Source: SAR86 cluster bacterium SAR86E (GTDB taxonomy: Bacteria > Pseudomonadota > Gammaproteobacteria > Magnimaribacterales > D2472). From it: 64,000 nucleotides of DNA. The notes under the pieces were generated by a model. The model worked only from the letters and a program-made list of their open reading frames with translations, was not told where the DNA came from and did no database searches. The DNA lies in contig AMWX01000002.1 of NCBI GenBank assembly GCA_000307935.1, positions 124,001-188,000 on the forward strand, written 5' to 3'. Below, piece after piece: positions 33,257-43,079 of the stretch (position 1 is the stretch's first letter; each line of letters opens with the position of its first letter). The translations under genes and the position numbers were made by a program.

Positions 33257-34557
33257 TAAATAGCTATTTGAATTACTTGACCAGGATAGATACTTTTATT
33301 TTTTAAATTGTTCCAATCGATTATCTCATCAATGGTAACACCAAAACGAATAGCAATCTCTGAGATTACATCCCCTTTTTGGATTTCGTACTTTACAAAC
33401 TTTGGTAAAGCTGCCATGAACGTATTTGGCTTCGGTTTAATTTTAAAATAGTTGTGAATTCCTAAAAAAATGCTCCTGGCAATCATTCTTCTCCCTGCTT
33501 TGCCCTCTAATCTTTTTGCATCATCAGGGTTAGTAATAAACCCAGATTCAATTAGGACTGATGGAATATCGATTGATTTTAAGACTCGAAAATCTGCAAA
33601 CTCAACGTTTGGTTTATGCATCTTTGTATAGGGATCAGTTTTCAATTGCTCGAGTATTTTTTCCGCTAAGATTACGCTGTTATCTATTTTGGCTTCGTAT
33701 GCTATTTGATAAAGGGTTCTGGCTGCATCTTCATCAAAATCTCTAATATCTAGCTTACCAATCTTTGATTTTATTTCCGGACTAGTAGTTAGTTTATTTT
33801 TTGAAAGAGAAGCTGCTGTAATTGAGGAGGCTTCTTCTGACCATACATAAACAGATGCCCCTTTGACTGATGACAGCCTGAAGCCATCAGCATGAATCGA
33901 AACAAACAAGTCAGCTCCCATTTTTCTAGCATTTTGATATCTATCATTTAGACCTACGTATCTATCATCAGAACGTATCATTACAGGTTTATATCCATAC
34001 GTATTTTTGAAGGTTCGCTCTAACTCTTTTGCGATCAAAAGCGTAACATCTTTTTCTAGTATGTTTTTGCCAACTGAACCCGGATCTCTCCCTCCATGAC
34101 CTGCATCGATTGCTACAATAATATCTCTTAAGTTTGAAGAGATTTTTTTATCTCTTTTAATCTCTAAAATTAAATCGACGCGGTCTTTGTGTTTGACTTG
34201 CCAGGGTTTTTTCCAATACACAGATCCTTTCAGATCAATCACAATCCTAACAGTACTCCCAACTTCACTAGCCCTGATTAGTTTAATAGGATCGAACATT
34301 TCAGATTTTAATGGCCCATTTAGAGAAGTATTTTTTAAATCAATCACAATTCTTGAAGGATCATCTAGCGCATATGAATTAATTAAAGCAACCTTATCGA
34401 GATTAAATACTATCTTTAAGTTACCAGACTCAAGCTCAGAAACATTATCAAAAGATACTTGGTTAGATGCTTTTATTGGAAGGGCGAAAATGCACAAAAT
34501 TCCAAGCAGAAATTTTAATTTATTTACTTTCATAGTAAGTTTTAATACTGGACTCAA
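33256..34557 (-). CDS. amiB: N-acetylmuramoyl-L-alanine amidase (AMIN + Amidase_3 + LysM)
   Basis: An exported cell-wall amidase that splits daughter cells. A signal sequence (FLLGILCIFALPIKA) is followed by an AMIN domain (about 35-130) and a zinc amidase domain with IDAGHGGRDPGSVG, VSIHADGF and VLIESGFITNP. A C-terminal LysM repeat (YEIQKGDVISEIAIRFGV) binds peptidoglycan. The TTG at 34557 has AAGGA eight bases upstream; the alternative ATG at 34533 gives a more usual signal peptide but has no Shine-Dalgarno. The tsaE-amiB order is standard in gammaproteobacteria; mutL, often next, is absent. Confidence 0.94.
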   Translation of the reverse strand: MSPVLKLTMKVNKLKFLLGILCIFALPIKASNQVSFDNVSELESGNLKIVFNLDKVALINSYALDDPSRIVIDLKNTSLNGPLKSEMFDPIKLIRASEVGSTVRIVIDLKGSVYWKKPWQVKHKDRVDLILEIKRDKKISSNLRDIIVAIDAGHGGRDPGSVGKNILEKDVTLLIAKELERTFKNTYGYKPVMIRSDDRYVGLNDRYQNARKMGADLFVSIHADGFRLSSVKGASVYVWSEEASSITAASLSKNKLTTSPEIKSKIGKLDIRDFDEDAARTLYQIAYEAKIDNSVILAEKILEQLKTDPYTKMHKPNVEFADFRVLKSIDIPSVLIESGFITNPDDAKRLEGKAGRRMIARSIFLGIHNYFKIKPKPNTFMAALPKFVKYEIQKGDVISEIAIRFGVTIDEIIDWNNLKNKSIYPGQVIQIAI

Positions 34558-34990
34558 TATTGCTGTCCTTACATTTTAATGTGGCATGTCTTGCCTGATT
34601 TTCATGATCCAGGTTGATTATAACGTCGACATTTCTATCTGTCTGAAGATTTTTTGGCCATTCAATAAAAATAATTTTTTGCATGGCAGTCATCCTATCA
34701 AGATTTAAGACCTCAACATCTTCAATAGAATGTATTCTATAAAGATCAACATGTAATAATAACCTTCCATCTATTTCATACTCTTCACATAAAGTATATG
34801 AAGGACTCGTCACCACATCTGTCCAATTTAAGTATTGGAGAATCCCCCTAACTAAGGTTGTTTTTCCAGCGCCCAAATTACCATTTAAGTGAACCTCAAA
34901 ATTTTTCAAATCAAGATTTTTGATTGTGTTTCCAATTGCTGAGCCTAAAAGCAATGTCATGGATTCATTCTTTAATTTTAGTTTTAGCAT
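34520..34990 (-). CDS. tsaE: TsaE, ATPase of the tRNA threonylcarbamoyladenosine system
   Basis: TsaE works with TsaB and TsaD to place t6A at position 37 of tRNAs reading ANN codons. The 156-residue protein has the P-loop NLGAGKTTLVRGIL, SPSYTLCEEYE and HVDLYRI, then IFIEWPKNL, all family hallmarks. It overlaps the amidase gene and follows nnrE/nnrD by 6 bases. Confidence 0.95.
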   Translation of the reverse strand: MLKLKLKNESMTLLLGSAIGNTIKNLDLKNFEVHLNGNLGAGKTTLVRGILQYLNWTDVVTSPSYTLCEEYEIDGRLLLHVDLYRIHSIEDVEVLNLDRMTAMQKIIFIEWPKNLQTDRNVDVIINLDHENQARHATLKCKDSNIESSIKTYYESK

Positions 34991-34996
34991 TAAAGT

Positions 34997-36466
34997 TTAG
35001 TTTAGGAATTTTCTTATATATGGAATAAGTTCCCCAGCAACTAACCCAATTTTACCTACATTATTAGCACACTCTTCACCTGCTAAAGCATGGATTACAA
35101 CACCAGTTTTAGCTGCTTCAAATGGTGATAGACCTTGAGCAATTAGTGATCCGATAACTCCAGAAAGAATATCGCCAGTGCCAGCAACAGCCAATTCTGG
35201 GCCGCCAGAAGAACAAAGATAAATATCATTTTCATTACAAATAATTGTCCCGCTCCCCTTAAGGACAATAATGCAACCATATTTTTTTTGCAGTGCTTTG
35301 GCTGATTTTATTCTATTTTTTTGTATTTCTTTTGTTGTAACTTTTAGCATTTCAGCTGCCTCACCTGGATGCGGAGTGAGCACAATTTCGCTGTGAAGAT
35401 TTATTTTAGAAAAAGCCTTCAGGGACAGTAATCTTAGAGCTCCTGCATCCAAAAGGGCGGGGGTGCCTTTATCAGCAATCGTGACAAGCAGTTTGTATAG
35501 TATTTGTTCTGACCAGTAGTTAAGAAACATTCCTGGTCCTGCAACCACTGCATTAGGCCACTCTAAATTAGCTTCTATGTCTTGAGCATTATCAGCGCCA
35601 GATACCATGATTTCAGGATTTCTGGAAAGGCTTGCAGTGACATGAGATTTTCTTGTTAGAAGTTTTACTAGTCCAGCCCCAGTTTTTAGTCCAGATTCTG
35701 AGGACATAATGGCAGCGCCCCCATAACCCTCATCCCCAGCAATTACCAAAAGCCTGCCATGATCTCCCTTATGAGAATTTTCTCTTCTTTTGGGTAAATG
35801 TCTTTTTATGTCTTCATAAGAGAGCTCTTTCACTATTGGGCTGACATTTTTATTCATACTAAATCCGAGATCCCTTAATATTAGCTCGCCGCAATAATTC
35901 TTACCTTCATTGATTCGCTGCCCCAGCTTATAACCAATAAAAGTAATGGTTTTATCTGCATTAAAACATGCTTGAGATATTTCTCCACTATTGCAATCAA
36001 GTCCAGTTGGAACATCTATGGCGACCTTAGATTCAAATCTATTGCAGCTAGATAAAATTTCTTCTAACTCACTTCCTAAATCTATTCTTCCACCTATTCC
36101 AAATATTGCATCTACTATAATGGTTTTACTAGAAATATCTTTAAGTGTTTTTGCATGAATGAAGTCTGAATCTTTTGCTGCTTCAAATGCATGCTCGCAT
36201 AGTGGAGATTTCTTTGCATGGCTTAGTACATCGATAAATTTAACAGATTTTTTTAGCTCACTTAGACCAATGCCTATGAAATATCCATCTCCACCATTAT
36301 TGCCGGGTCCACATAGAATTAAGAACTCCGAGGTTGAAAACTCTTTATTCAATATCTCAACAGATTGCTTAGCAGCTTTCATCATTGCTTGCAGATCATC
36401 ACCCTCTTTAATAAATGAATTTTCTTCGAAAGCTCTGACTTGCTCCGCAGTATAAATACTATTCAC
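34997..36466 (-). CDS. nnr: Bifunctional NAD(P)H-hydrate epimerase / ADP-dependent dehydratase
   Basis: This 489-residue fusion repairs hydrated NAD(P)H. The N-terminal YjeF_N epimerase domain (about 1-210) has LILCGPGNNGGDGYFIG and VDAIFGIGG. The C-terminal ribokinase-like dehydratase has HKGDHGRLLVIAGDEGYGGAA, VLTPHPGEAAEML and AVAGTGDILSGVIGSLIAQG. The start is GTG, overlapping the upstream gene by 8 bases. The nnr-tsaE-amiB run is the same as in E. coli (yjeF-tsaE-amiB). Confidence 0.95.
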   Translation of the reverse strand: MNSIYTAEQVRAFEENSFIKEGDDLQAMMKAAKQSVEILNKEFSTSEFLILCGPGNNGGDGYFIGIGLSELKKSVKFIDVLSHAKKSPLCEHAFEAAKDSDFIHAKTLKDISSKTIIVDAIFGIGGRIDLGSELEEILSSCNRFESKVAIDVPTGLDCNSGEISQACFNADKTITFIGYKLGQRINEGKNYCGELILRDLGFSMNKNVSPIVKELSYEDIKRHLPKRRENSHKGDHGRLLVIAGDEGYGGAAIMSSESGLKTGAGLVKLLTRKSHVTASLSRNPEIMVSGADNAQDIEANLEWPNAVVAGPGMFLNYWSEQILYKLLVTIADKGTPALLDAGALRLLSLKAFSKINLHSEIVLTPHPGEAAEMLKVTTKEIQKNRIKSAKALQKKYGCIIVLKGSGTIICNENDIYLCSSGGPELAVAGTGDILSGVIGSLIAQGLSPFEAAKTGVVIHALAGEECANNVGKIGLVAGELIPYIRKFLN

Positions 36467-37541
36467 TAAAAGATAGGCTACCTTCTGCTAATCTGTCTGA
36501 ATGATACGATCCAATCCATAAGGACTCATCATGTGGCAAACCAACAGTTCCGACTCCCATATTTTTACTTTCAAATTTATAGGACTCAATTAATGAAAGA
36601 TCTGAGAGAGATAGTTTGTTCACGGAAAAAGGAAGCGTGCAATTTACTGATTCTGCACATCCTAAAGATTGCCAAACTGAATGATCGTGATTAGTAACCC
36701 AGGCAAAGCTATCTTTAATAACTACATTGTCCGGTGAATTATGCTCATAGACTCCCAGGATCTGTTTTGAAATTAAGTCAAACAGAATGCTTTTATCTCC
36801 AAGGTTATAATTTACAATCAAATTATTATTCTTTTGATCTAATGCGAGGCCATTTGGGAAAGAACCAGCTGTGTAATCTAGTTCCTCAAATTTTTCATCC
36901 TTAGTCCATTTCACAACCATGCCTGTATCTGACTTTGCAAATACGTTCCACAAGGCGCGCATCATTGAAAAGTCAGATTCAAACATATGAGACGCATAGA
37001 AGTTTCCAGATCTATCCAACGAAACATCATTAAAATAATATAGGCCATCAACGTCAATACAGCCTTTCCACTTAAGTGTCCAATCATCTTCTTTAATCAG
37101 TTCAAACATCTCAATGCTTTCACCGGGATAATGACTAACAACGGCAAGCTGCTGCTTTCCATCCTCTCTTTCTACTAAATCAATACCATGAGGGCCAAAG
37201 GGAATGCTTGGATCTCTTGAGCAGTCATCTGCACCCCATTCATTTGCCCCATAAGCAATCTTTGCTTCAGTTCTTTTTTTATCTCTAATATTAAAAAAAC
37301 TTAATTTGCCAGAAGTCATTTCAACAAGTGGTGCCATTCCCCCAAATTCCGCTACAATTAAAAAATTTCCATCTGGAGTAAGAGCTAAGTCTTCAGGATT
37401 CATAAAATCACAATAGACTTTTAGTTCCTCATTGTTTTTACATCCATCCAAAGGCCCAAGACTTTCATTATTTCCAAGCCATACAAATGCAATCATGCCA
37501 AATGCAAGCAACCCCAAAACAACCATCAAAGCCCTTTTCAT
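36459..37541 (-). CDS. Paraoxonase/SMP-30-like beta-propeller, membrane-anchored
   Basis: About 360 residues, starting with an N-terminal membrane anchor (MVVLGLLAFGMIAFVWL). The rest resembles six-bladed paraoxonase/gluconolactonase propellers: EDLALTPDGNFLIVAE, FGPHGIDLV (the PON PHGI segment that holds a catalytic His in PON1), VSHYPGESIEMFEL and FPNGLALDQKNNNLIVNY. A calcium-dependent lactonase or esterase is plausible but unproven. The ORF track uses a GTG at 37553; the ATG at 37541 overlaps the upstream stop as ATGA and is preferred. It follows an alpha/beta hydrolase gene, so the two may handle related lipophilic substrates. Confidence 0.7.
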   Translation of the reverse strand: MKRALMVVLGLLAFGMIAFVWLGNNESLGPLDGCKNNEELKVYCDFMNPEDLALTPDGNFLIVAEFGGMAPLVEMTSGKLSFFNIRDKKRTEAKIAYGANEWGADDCSRDPSIPFGPHGIDLVEREDGKQQLAVVSHYPGESIEMFELIKEDDWTLKWKGCIDVDGLYYFNDVSLDRSGNFYASHMFESDFSMMRALWNVFAKSDTGMVVKWTKDEKFEELDYTAGSFPNGLALDQKNNNLIVNYNLGDKSILFDLISKQILGVYEHNSPDNVVIKDSFAWVTNHDHSVWQSLGCAESVNCTLPFSVNKLSLSDLSLIESYKFESKNMGVGTVGLPHDESLWIGSYHSDRLAEGSLSFSE

Positions 37542-38476
37542 TTTTTGCCCCACTCTTGTAAATATTTATTTATTAGAGAAACAAGCTCCAGAGGAGAATC
37601 AAGTGGAACATGGTGAGCTGCACCCTCAATTACTTCAACGTCCATAGAGTCCTTAAAAGCCTCTCTTATATATTTCATAATCTTTGATTCTAATAATAAG
37701 CTTTTCCCACCAGCAATAAAAAGTGCTGGACACTTAAATTGAAATTCATAATTGTGAAGACGCCTAAGAGTGGCAAATAGTTTATCGTCAAATCGCCATC
37801 TCCAACCTTCCTTAACATTGTAAATTGAGTTCTCTGCAATATATCTAAGATACCAGCTATTATCACATTCTTGTGGAGGCATCAGTCTGAATCTTTCTAA
37901 GATTGAAACCTTATCTGGATAATATTTTATTTTTCGAAGCGGGCCAGTACTTTGATGTTTGTCATAGTCATATGTTGGCGGACGAATTGGAGAATCAATC
38001 ATTACCACTCCATGAAATAGATCTGGAAATTCACTGGCCATAAACCCAGCAACATGACCACCAAGGGAGTGTCCCACTAGATAAATTTTCTGCCCATTAT
38101 TAATAATATTCTCTTGATACATCATTGCAACCAAAGCTTCACTAAAGCCTTCAAAATTATATTCCTGCCTGTGATCAGACTCTCCCATCCCAGGGAGATC
38201 TGGGGCGATAATAGAAAAATTTTTATTAATTAGAGGTGCAATTGGATCCCACCATTTCTTATGGGCACCTGTGCCATGAATAAGAATAATAATATCTTGA
38301 GCTTTATCTCTATCCCATACTTGATAGGCAAGGTTGCCGAGTTGATGCTGGAGATTTTCTCTTCTGGGATTTTGAGATATAGCTGAATGAAACCATTCTG
38401 GGGCATCTTTTGTATCAGTTGCTAGTGAGTCTGTTATTTCCATTAAGTTGTATTCTAAAGGATAATAAAAATCCAT
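37538..38476 (-). CDS. Alpha/beta hydrolase
   Basis: An alpha/beta hydrolase with the oxyanion segment ILIHGTGAHKKWWDPIAPLI, the nucleophile elbow VGHSLGGHVAGF and the C-terminal catalytic His in EGAAHHVPLDSP. The ORF track starts at 38584, but that would overlap 92 bases of the divergent Nudix gene, whose N-terminus is well conserved. Met at 38476 (MDFYYPLEYN) leaves a 16-base divergent gap and about 312 residues; 38506 is a second option. No Shine-Dalgarno settles it. Its TGA overlaps the start of the paraoxonase-like gene. Confidence 0.8.
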   Translation of the reverse strand: MDFYYPLEYNLMEITDSLATDTKDAPEWFHSAISQNPRRENLQHQLGNLAYQVWDRDKAQDIIILIHGTGAHKKWWDPIAPLINKNFSIIAPDLPGMGESDHRQEYNFEGFSEALVAMMYQENIINNGQKIYLVGHSLGGHVAGFMASEFPDLFHGVVMIDSPIRPPTYDYDKHQSTGPLRKIKYYPDKVSILERFRLMPPQECDNSWYLRYIAENSIYNVKEGWRWRFDDKLFATLRRLHNYEFQFKCPALFIAGGKSLLLESKIMKYIREAFKDSMDVEVIEGAAHHVPLDSPLELVSLINKYLQEWGKK

Positions 38477-38492
38477 ACTATTGAAATAAATT

Positions 38493-39272
38493 ATGACAAC
38501 ACCCATTAAACCAGCGGCAACAGTGATTTTAATGCGTGAGTTAAAAGAGGGCGATTTTGAAATATTCATGGTTAAGAGAAGCAACCGATCTGCTTTTGGG
38601 AGCTTGCATGTTTTTCCGGGAGGTAAATTAGACCCAGAAGATTCTGAAGATGATTTATATCAATACTGTGAGGGGATGAGTGACACAGAGGCCTCTAAAC
38701 AGATTGGAATTGAAAATAATGGCCTGTCTTTTTGGATAGCTTGTATAAGAGAGTGTTTTGAAGAAGCAGGAGTATTGCTTGCTAATCCAGAAAACTTGAT
38801 CATGCAGGATGCAGAAAAGTTAGATAAATTGAGGACAGAACTTAACAATAAAGCAATTACCTTTAAAGATATATGTGTCTCTGAATCTTTAAGCCTTAGG
38901 GTTAAAAATATTGTGCCTTGCGCACACTGGATTACCCCTGCGATCGAACCTAAGAGATTTGATACTAGATTCTTTCTTGCCAAGGTAAATTCTGAGCAAT
39001 TAGCCACGCATGATGGTTTTGAATTAACAGAGAGCTTCTGGATCAAGCCCATGGATGCTTTAAAAAAATTTCAAAATGGAGAAATGAACATGATCCTTCC
39101 AACTATAAAAAATATTGAAAAACTAGCAGAATTTTCATCAAGCACAGAAGCTTTTAATTATTTTAATGACTTGGGAAATAATGCAATTCCCGCAATACTT
39201 CCAAAATTTATTAAAAGAGATGGTCAATGGATTGGTTTTCTTCCAGGAGAGGAGGGTTATGAAAATGTCTAG
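38493..39272 (+). CDS. Nudix hydrolase, NUDT19-like
   Basis: A 259-residue Nudix protein. It opens KPAATVILMREL, then has VFPGGKLDPED and, after an insertion of about 40 residues, CIRECFEEAGVLL. This split Nudix box (GG ... REcFEEaG) is typical of NUDT19/RP2-like enzymes, some of which cleave acyl-CoA or CoA. The C-terminus has WITPAIEPKRFDTRFFLA, also typical. It overlaps the next gene by 8 bases. Confidence 0.85.
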   Translation: MTTPIKPAATVILMRELKEGDFEIFMVKRSNRSAFGSLHVFPGGKLDPEDSEDDLYQYCEGMSDTEASKQIGIENNGLSFWIACIRECFEEAGVLLANPENLIMQDAEKLDKLRTELNNKAITFKDICVSESLSLRVKNIVPCAHWITPAIEPKRFDTRFFLAKVNSEQLATHDGFELTESFWIKPMDALKKFQNGEMNMILPTIKNIEKLAEFSSSTEAFNYFNDLGNNAIPAILPKFIKRDGQWIGFLPGEEGYENV

Positions 39273-40074
39273 AGTATTTATAGAAAGGGTAACTGCTTCT
39301 AATGGAAGTGTATTTACGGGTCCAGGAACAAATAGTTACCTTATCGGCAAGGATGACATTACTCTTGTAGACCCAGGTCCAAAAATTGATGCTCATATCG
39401 AAAACTTAATTAACCTTGGTGAAGGCAAGATTAAGCGAATTTTAGTTACTCATACTCATCGTGATCACTCTCCAGCCGCTAAAGTTTTAGGAGAAATACT
39501 TGATGTACCCCTGATGGGCAGATTGCTTAAAAAAGATGATTCCCTGCAAGATAGAACTTTTAAACCAGATTGCATTTTAAAGCATGGGGATTTAATCAAA
39601 ACAGATGAATACACCATAGAGACTGTTCATACTCCAGGGCATGCATCAAATCACCTATGTTATTTAATTAAAGAGGAAAAAGTGATGCTTACTGGAGATC
39701 ATATTATGAATGGATCAACGGTTGTTATTGTACATCCAGATGGTTCTATGAAAGATTACCTACAATCTCTGGAGTTGCTACGAAATTATGATTTTAACAA
39801 AATAGGCCCTGGTCATGGTGATTTTCTAGAAGACCCAATGATGGTGGTTGACTGGATTATCAACCATAGGCTAGAAAGAGAAAAAAAAGTTATATCTAAG
39901 TTGAAAATATCCTCCGCTATAACCTCAAAGGATTTAGTGGAAAGTGTTTATGATGATGTTGATCCAAAGCTTCATCCTATTGCAATCTGGAGCTTGGAAG
40001 CACATTTATATAAGCTTCTCGAAGAAGAAATAGTTGAATTCGAATCAACTGAGAAAATTTGGTCTTTTAAATAA
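39265..40074 (+). CDS. LACTB2-like metallo-beta-lactamase-fold hydrolase
   Basis: A 269-residue MBL-fold enzyme with GPGTNSYLIG, the metal-binding THTHRDHSPAA, GDHIMNGSTVVIV, TPGHASNHLCYLI and PGHGDFL. A C-terminal winged-helix tail (HPIAIWSLEAHLYKLLEE) places it near LACTB2, a single-strand RNA endonuclease in animals; the bacterial role is not established. The track starts at 39166, inside the Nudix gene. The ATG at 39265 has a strong GGAGGG eight bases upstream and the family N-terminus (MSRVFIERVTASN), so it is the start. Confidence 0.86.
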   Translation: MSRVFIERVTASNGSVFTGPGTNSYLIGKDDITLVDPGPKIDAHIENLINLGEGKIKRILVTHTHRDHSPAAKVLGEILDVPLMGRLLKKDDSLQDRTFKPDCILKHGDLIKTDEYTIETVHTPGHASNHLCYLIKEEKVMLTGDHIMNGSTVVIVHPDGSMKDYLQSLELLRNYDFNKIGPGHGDFLEDPMMVVDWIINHRLEREKKVISKLKISSAITSKDLVESVYDDVDPKLHPIAIWSLEAHLYKLLEEEIVEFESTEKIWSFK

Positions 40075-40078
40075 ATAG

Positions 40079-40441
40079 ATGTTCGCTTTTTTCTTAGGCT
40101 GCTTATATTTAATTGCAGCTTTAATAAACCTATGGTTAATTAAAGAAAAATTTAATATTTTTGGTTTTATTTTAAATCCTCGCAATAGAAATTTCCTGCT
40201 TATTTTTGAAGCGCCTTTTTTAGTTGTAAGTTTTGCGGCAATCGTTGAAGAAAACCATTGGTTTCTTTTTTTGATATTCTTTTTGCATGCAATCAACTCG
40301 ATGATTCTTTTAATCATGCCTCAGTTTTTTTATCAGTCGAAAGAGGATATGCAATTCATAGACGTGGAGTCTTTGAATAATTATCTGGTAATCATCACTT
40401 CAGCTACTGGAGTGGGATGTCTGTTAATTAGTTATTTATAA
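40079..40441 (+). CDS. Small membrane protein of unknown function
   Basis: A 120-residue protein with about four hydrophobic helices: [21 protein letters not shown], an internal [38 protein letters not shown] and the C-terminal [19 protein letters not shown]. No recognised family. It starts 4 bases after the metallo-beta-lactamase-fold gene, so it is probably co-transcribed, and it overlaps the end of acs by 6 bases on the other strand. The opposite-strand ORF at 40045-40317 is a shadow. Confidence 0.65.
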   Translation: MFAFFLGCLYLIAALINLWLIKEKFNIFGFILNPRNRNFLLIFEAPFLVVSFAAIVEENHWFLFLIFFLHAINSMILLIMPQFFYQSKEDMQFIDVESLNNYLVIITSATGVGCLLISYL

Positions 40442-42364
40442 ACTTATTTTATTTTTAATTAAATCATCAACCACGCTTGGATCAGCTAAAGTTGATGTAT
40501 CCCCAAGATTGTCAAACTCACCGCCAGCAACTTTTCTTAGAATTCTTCTCATAATTTTTCCAGATCTTGTTTTTGGAAGACCTGGAGCCCATTGAATCAG
40601 ATCAGGTTTTGCAATAGGGCTAATTTCTTGAGCAACAAAATTTTGCAACTCTGCAATTAAACCTTCATTTTCTTCCTCCCCCACCATTAGTGTCACGTAT
40701 GCATATATACCTTGACCTTTGATGGGATGCTCAAAACCCACAATTGCCGCTTCAGCAACTTTTTCATGCAGTACCAAAGCACTTTCAATTTCAGCGGTAC
40801 CAAGTCTGTGCCCAGATACATTCAATACATCATCAACTCTGCCGGTAATCCAAAAGTATCCATCTTCATCTCTTTTAGCCCCATCACCAGTAAAGTAAGC
40901 ATTCTCATAAGTTGAAAAATATGTATCAATCATTCGTTGATGATCTCCATAAACGCTTCTTATTTGGCTTGGCCATGATTGAGTGATAATCAAATTACCT
41001 GATTGTTCTCCCTCTAAGATCAAGCCATTCTCATCCACAAGCTCAGGCTTGACTCCAAAAAATGGCAAAGTTGCTGAGCCTGGTTTTACTGGAGTTATGC
41101 CCGCAATAGGAGAGATTAAGACCGATCCTGTTTCTGTTTGCCACCAGGTATCAATGATATGACAAGCCTCATTGCCAACCACTTTGAAATACCATTCCCA
41201 TGCTTCAGGATTGATTGGCTCTCCAACGGTTCCAAGCAAACGAAGGCTTTTTCTGCTTGTTTCTAGGACGTGTTGATCTCCTTGAGCCATTAAAGCTCTG
41301 AGGGCTGTTGGTGCTGTATAAAAAATAGAAATTTGATGCTTATCACAAATTTCCCAGAATCTAGAGGGAGTAGGGTATGTTGGCACTCCCTCAAACATCA
41401 AACTCGTCGCTCCATTAGACAAGGGGCCATAGAGTATATAAGTATGGCCTGTAATCCACCCTACGTCTGCAGTACACCAATATTTATCACTAGACTCATA
41501 CCCAAAAAGGTATTTAAAGCTTAGGTGGGCCCCTAGCAGATATCCTGCGGTAGTGTGCATTACACCTTTTGGCTTTCCTGTCGACCCTGATGTATATAAG
41601 ATGAATAATGGGTCCTCTGAATCCATTGGTTCACACGGACAATCACTTGATGCAGCAGCAAACATTTCCTCATAATTTCTATCTCTATCAGCCACCCAAT
41701 TAATCGACCCATTTGTTCGCTTGATGACCAAGCAATGCGCCACTTCTGGGCACTCTAACAATGCACTATCAACGTTATCTTTAAGAGAAATTGTCTTTCC
41801 ACCTCTTATAGCTTCATCTGCTGTTACAACTATGCTGCAGTCTGCATCTAAGATTCTGTCCTTGAGAGATTCTGGAGAAAAGCCACCAAATACAACAGAG
41901 TGGATTGCACCAATTCTTGCGCATGCCAACATTGCATAAGCTGCCTCTGGAATCATCGGCATGTATATACAGATTCTTGATCCCTTTGAGGCTCCTAAAT
42001 CTTTTAAAATATTTCCAAACTTGCTGACATTTTCGTGCAAGCTTGCATAACTAATTTCTTTAGATTCGTCGGGATTATCTCCTTCCCAGATAAATGCAGT
42101 CTTGCTTGCATGCATCGATAAATGTCTATCAATGCAGTTGTAGGCAATATTAATCTTTCCACCTTCAAACCACTTTGAATCAGCAAACTTGTTATTATGA
42201 ACGCTTGTAAAAGGCTTCATCCAATCTAAATTTTCTTCAGCTTGCGCACCAAAGAATACCTGAGGATTATCAATAGATTGATGATACATAGACTTATATT
42301 CATCTAAATCTTTTATAAATGGGTTATCAAGATTTTCAGGAGGAAGATATTGTTTGTCTGACAT
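40436..42364 (-). CDS. acs: Acetyl-CoA synthetase
   Basis: Acs activates acetate to acetyl-CoA through acetyl-AMP. The 642 residues match the normal length. Motifs: [19 protein letters not shown] (AMP-binding P-loop), [50 protein letters not shown] (domain hinge) and [19 protein letters not shown] with the catalytic, acetylation-regulated Lys. It is the last gene of the minus-strand run from hemJ. Confidence 0.97.
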   Translation of the reverse strand: MSDKQYLPPENLDNPFIKDLDEYKSMYHQSIDNPQVFFGAQAEENLDWMKPFTSVHNNKFADSKWFEGGKINIAYNCIDRHLSMHASKTAFIWEGDNPDESKEISYASLHENVSKFGNILKDLGASKGSRICIYMPMIPEAAYAMLACARIGAIHSVVFGGFSPESLKDRILDADCSIVVTADEAIRGGKTISLKDNVDSALLECPEVAHCLVIKRTNGSINWVADRDRNYEEMFAAASSDCPCEPMDSEDPLFILYTSGSTGKPKGVMHTTAGYLLGAHLSFKYLFGYESSDKYWCTADVGWITGHTYILYGPLSNGATSLMFEGVPTYPTPSRFWEICDKHQISIFYTAPTALRALMAQGDQHVLETSRKSLRLLGTVGEPINPEAWEWYFKVVGNEACHIIDTWWQTETGSVLISPIAGITPVKPGSATLPFFGVKPELVDENGLILEGEQSGNLIITQSWPSQIRSVYGDHQRMIDTYFSTYENAYFTGDGAKRDEDGYFWITGRVDDVLNVSGHRLGTAEIESALVLHEKVAEAAIVGFEHPIKGQGIYAYVTLMVGEEENEGLIAELQNFVAQEISPIAKPDLIQWAPGLPKTRSGKIMRRILRKVAGGEFDNLGDTSTLADPSVVDDLIKNKISL

Positions 42365-42387
42365 TAAATTTCAGATTTTTTAAAGTT

Positions 42388-43053
42388 TTATAGAATAGAT
42401 GGCTGGGGATTTATAAAATTTTTACCTCTTGGATCAGACACAATTTTATTTATGAGCATATCGTAGTCAGAGCCGCCTCCTTCAAGATCAATATCAGCTG
42501 CGTTAATAATTAGTAGAGGAGCATTTTCAAAGTATAAAAAGAATTTTGAGTAAGCATCATTTAATCTTTCTAAATAATCTACAGTTAAAAATTTTTCATC
42601 AGGGTTACCACGTTTATTGATTCTCTCTAACAAAATTTCCACAGGAGCTTGAAGATAAATTACTAAATCAGGTGAAGGTGCATCCAAAGTTAAATGTTCA
42701 TAGACTTTGTCATATAAACCCATTTCTTCCTCGGATAAAGTTACCTCTGCAAACAATCTATCTTTTTGAATTAAAAAATCTGCAACTCGGACAGGTTCAA
42801 ACAGCGATCGTTGTTTTAAGTCTTCAATTTGTTGCATGCGTTGAAACAAAAAGAATAATTGGGTTGCCAGTGCCGATTGTTTTGGATTCCTATAAAAGCT
42901 TTTAAGAAAGGGGTTTTCTGCTGGCTGCTCTAAAAAAACATCATAATTAAATGTTTCTGCAATCTTATGGGCAAGCGTAGTCTTTCCAACGCCAATTGGC
43001 CCCTCAATTGCAATATATTTTGGAAGCGGAGCTTCCTGTAAAGCTGGTTCCAT
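42388..43053 (-). CDS. Deoxynucleoside kinase (dNK/dGK family)
   Basis: A 221-residue deoxynucleoside kinase that phosphorylates salvaged deoxynucleosides. It has the P-loop IAIEGPIGVGKTTLAHKIAE, FLEQPAENPFLKSFY, DFLIQKDRLFA (DR-type substrate motif), LVIYLQAPVEILLERINKRG and a LID-like RGNPDEKF. It sits where folK usually lies in the pcnB-folK-panB-panC order, and folK is not seen in this window. Substrate preference (dA, dG or dC) cannot be read. Confidence 0.87.
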   Translation of the reverse strand: MEPALQEAPLPKYIAIEGPIGVGKTTLAHKIAETFNYDVFLEQPAENPFLKSFYRNPKQSALATQLFFLFQRMQQIEDLKQRSLFEPVRVADFLIQKDRLFAEVTLSEEEMGLYDKVYEHLTLDAPSPDLVIYLQAPVEILLERINKRGNPDEKFLTVDYLERLNDAYSKFFLYFENAPLLIINAADIDLEGGGSDYDMLINKIVSDPRGKNFINPQPSIL

Positions 43054-43079
43054 ACGGTTTATATTCTATTTATTAAAGG

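Noticed and set aside
38477-38584. Upstream extension of the alpha/beta hydrolase with an apparent membrane helix
   Set aside because: It is the antisense of the conserved Nudix N-terminus (KPAATVILM). Divergent genes overlapping by 92 bases would be unusual, so the internal Met at 38476 was used.
39166-39264. Upstream 33 codons of the metallo-beta-lactamase-fold ORF
   Set aside because: They lie inside the Nudix gene; the GGAGGG-preceded ATG at 39265 gives the family N-terminus.
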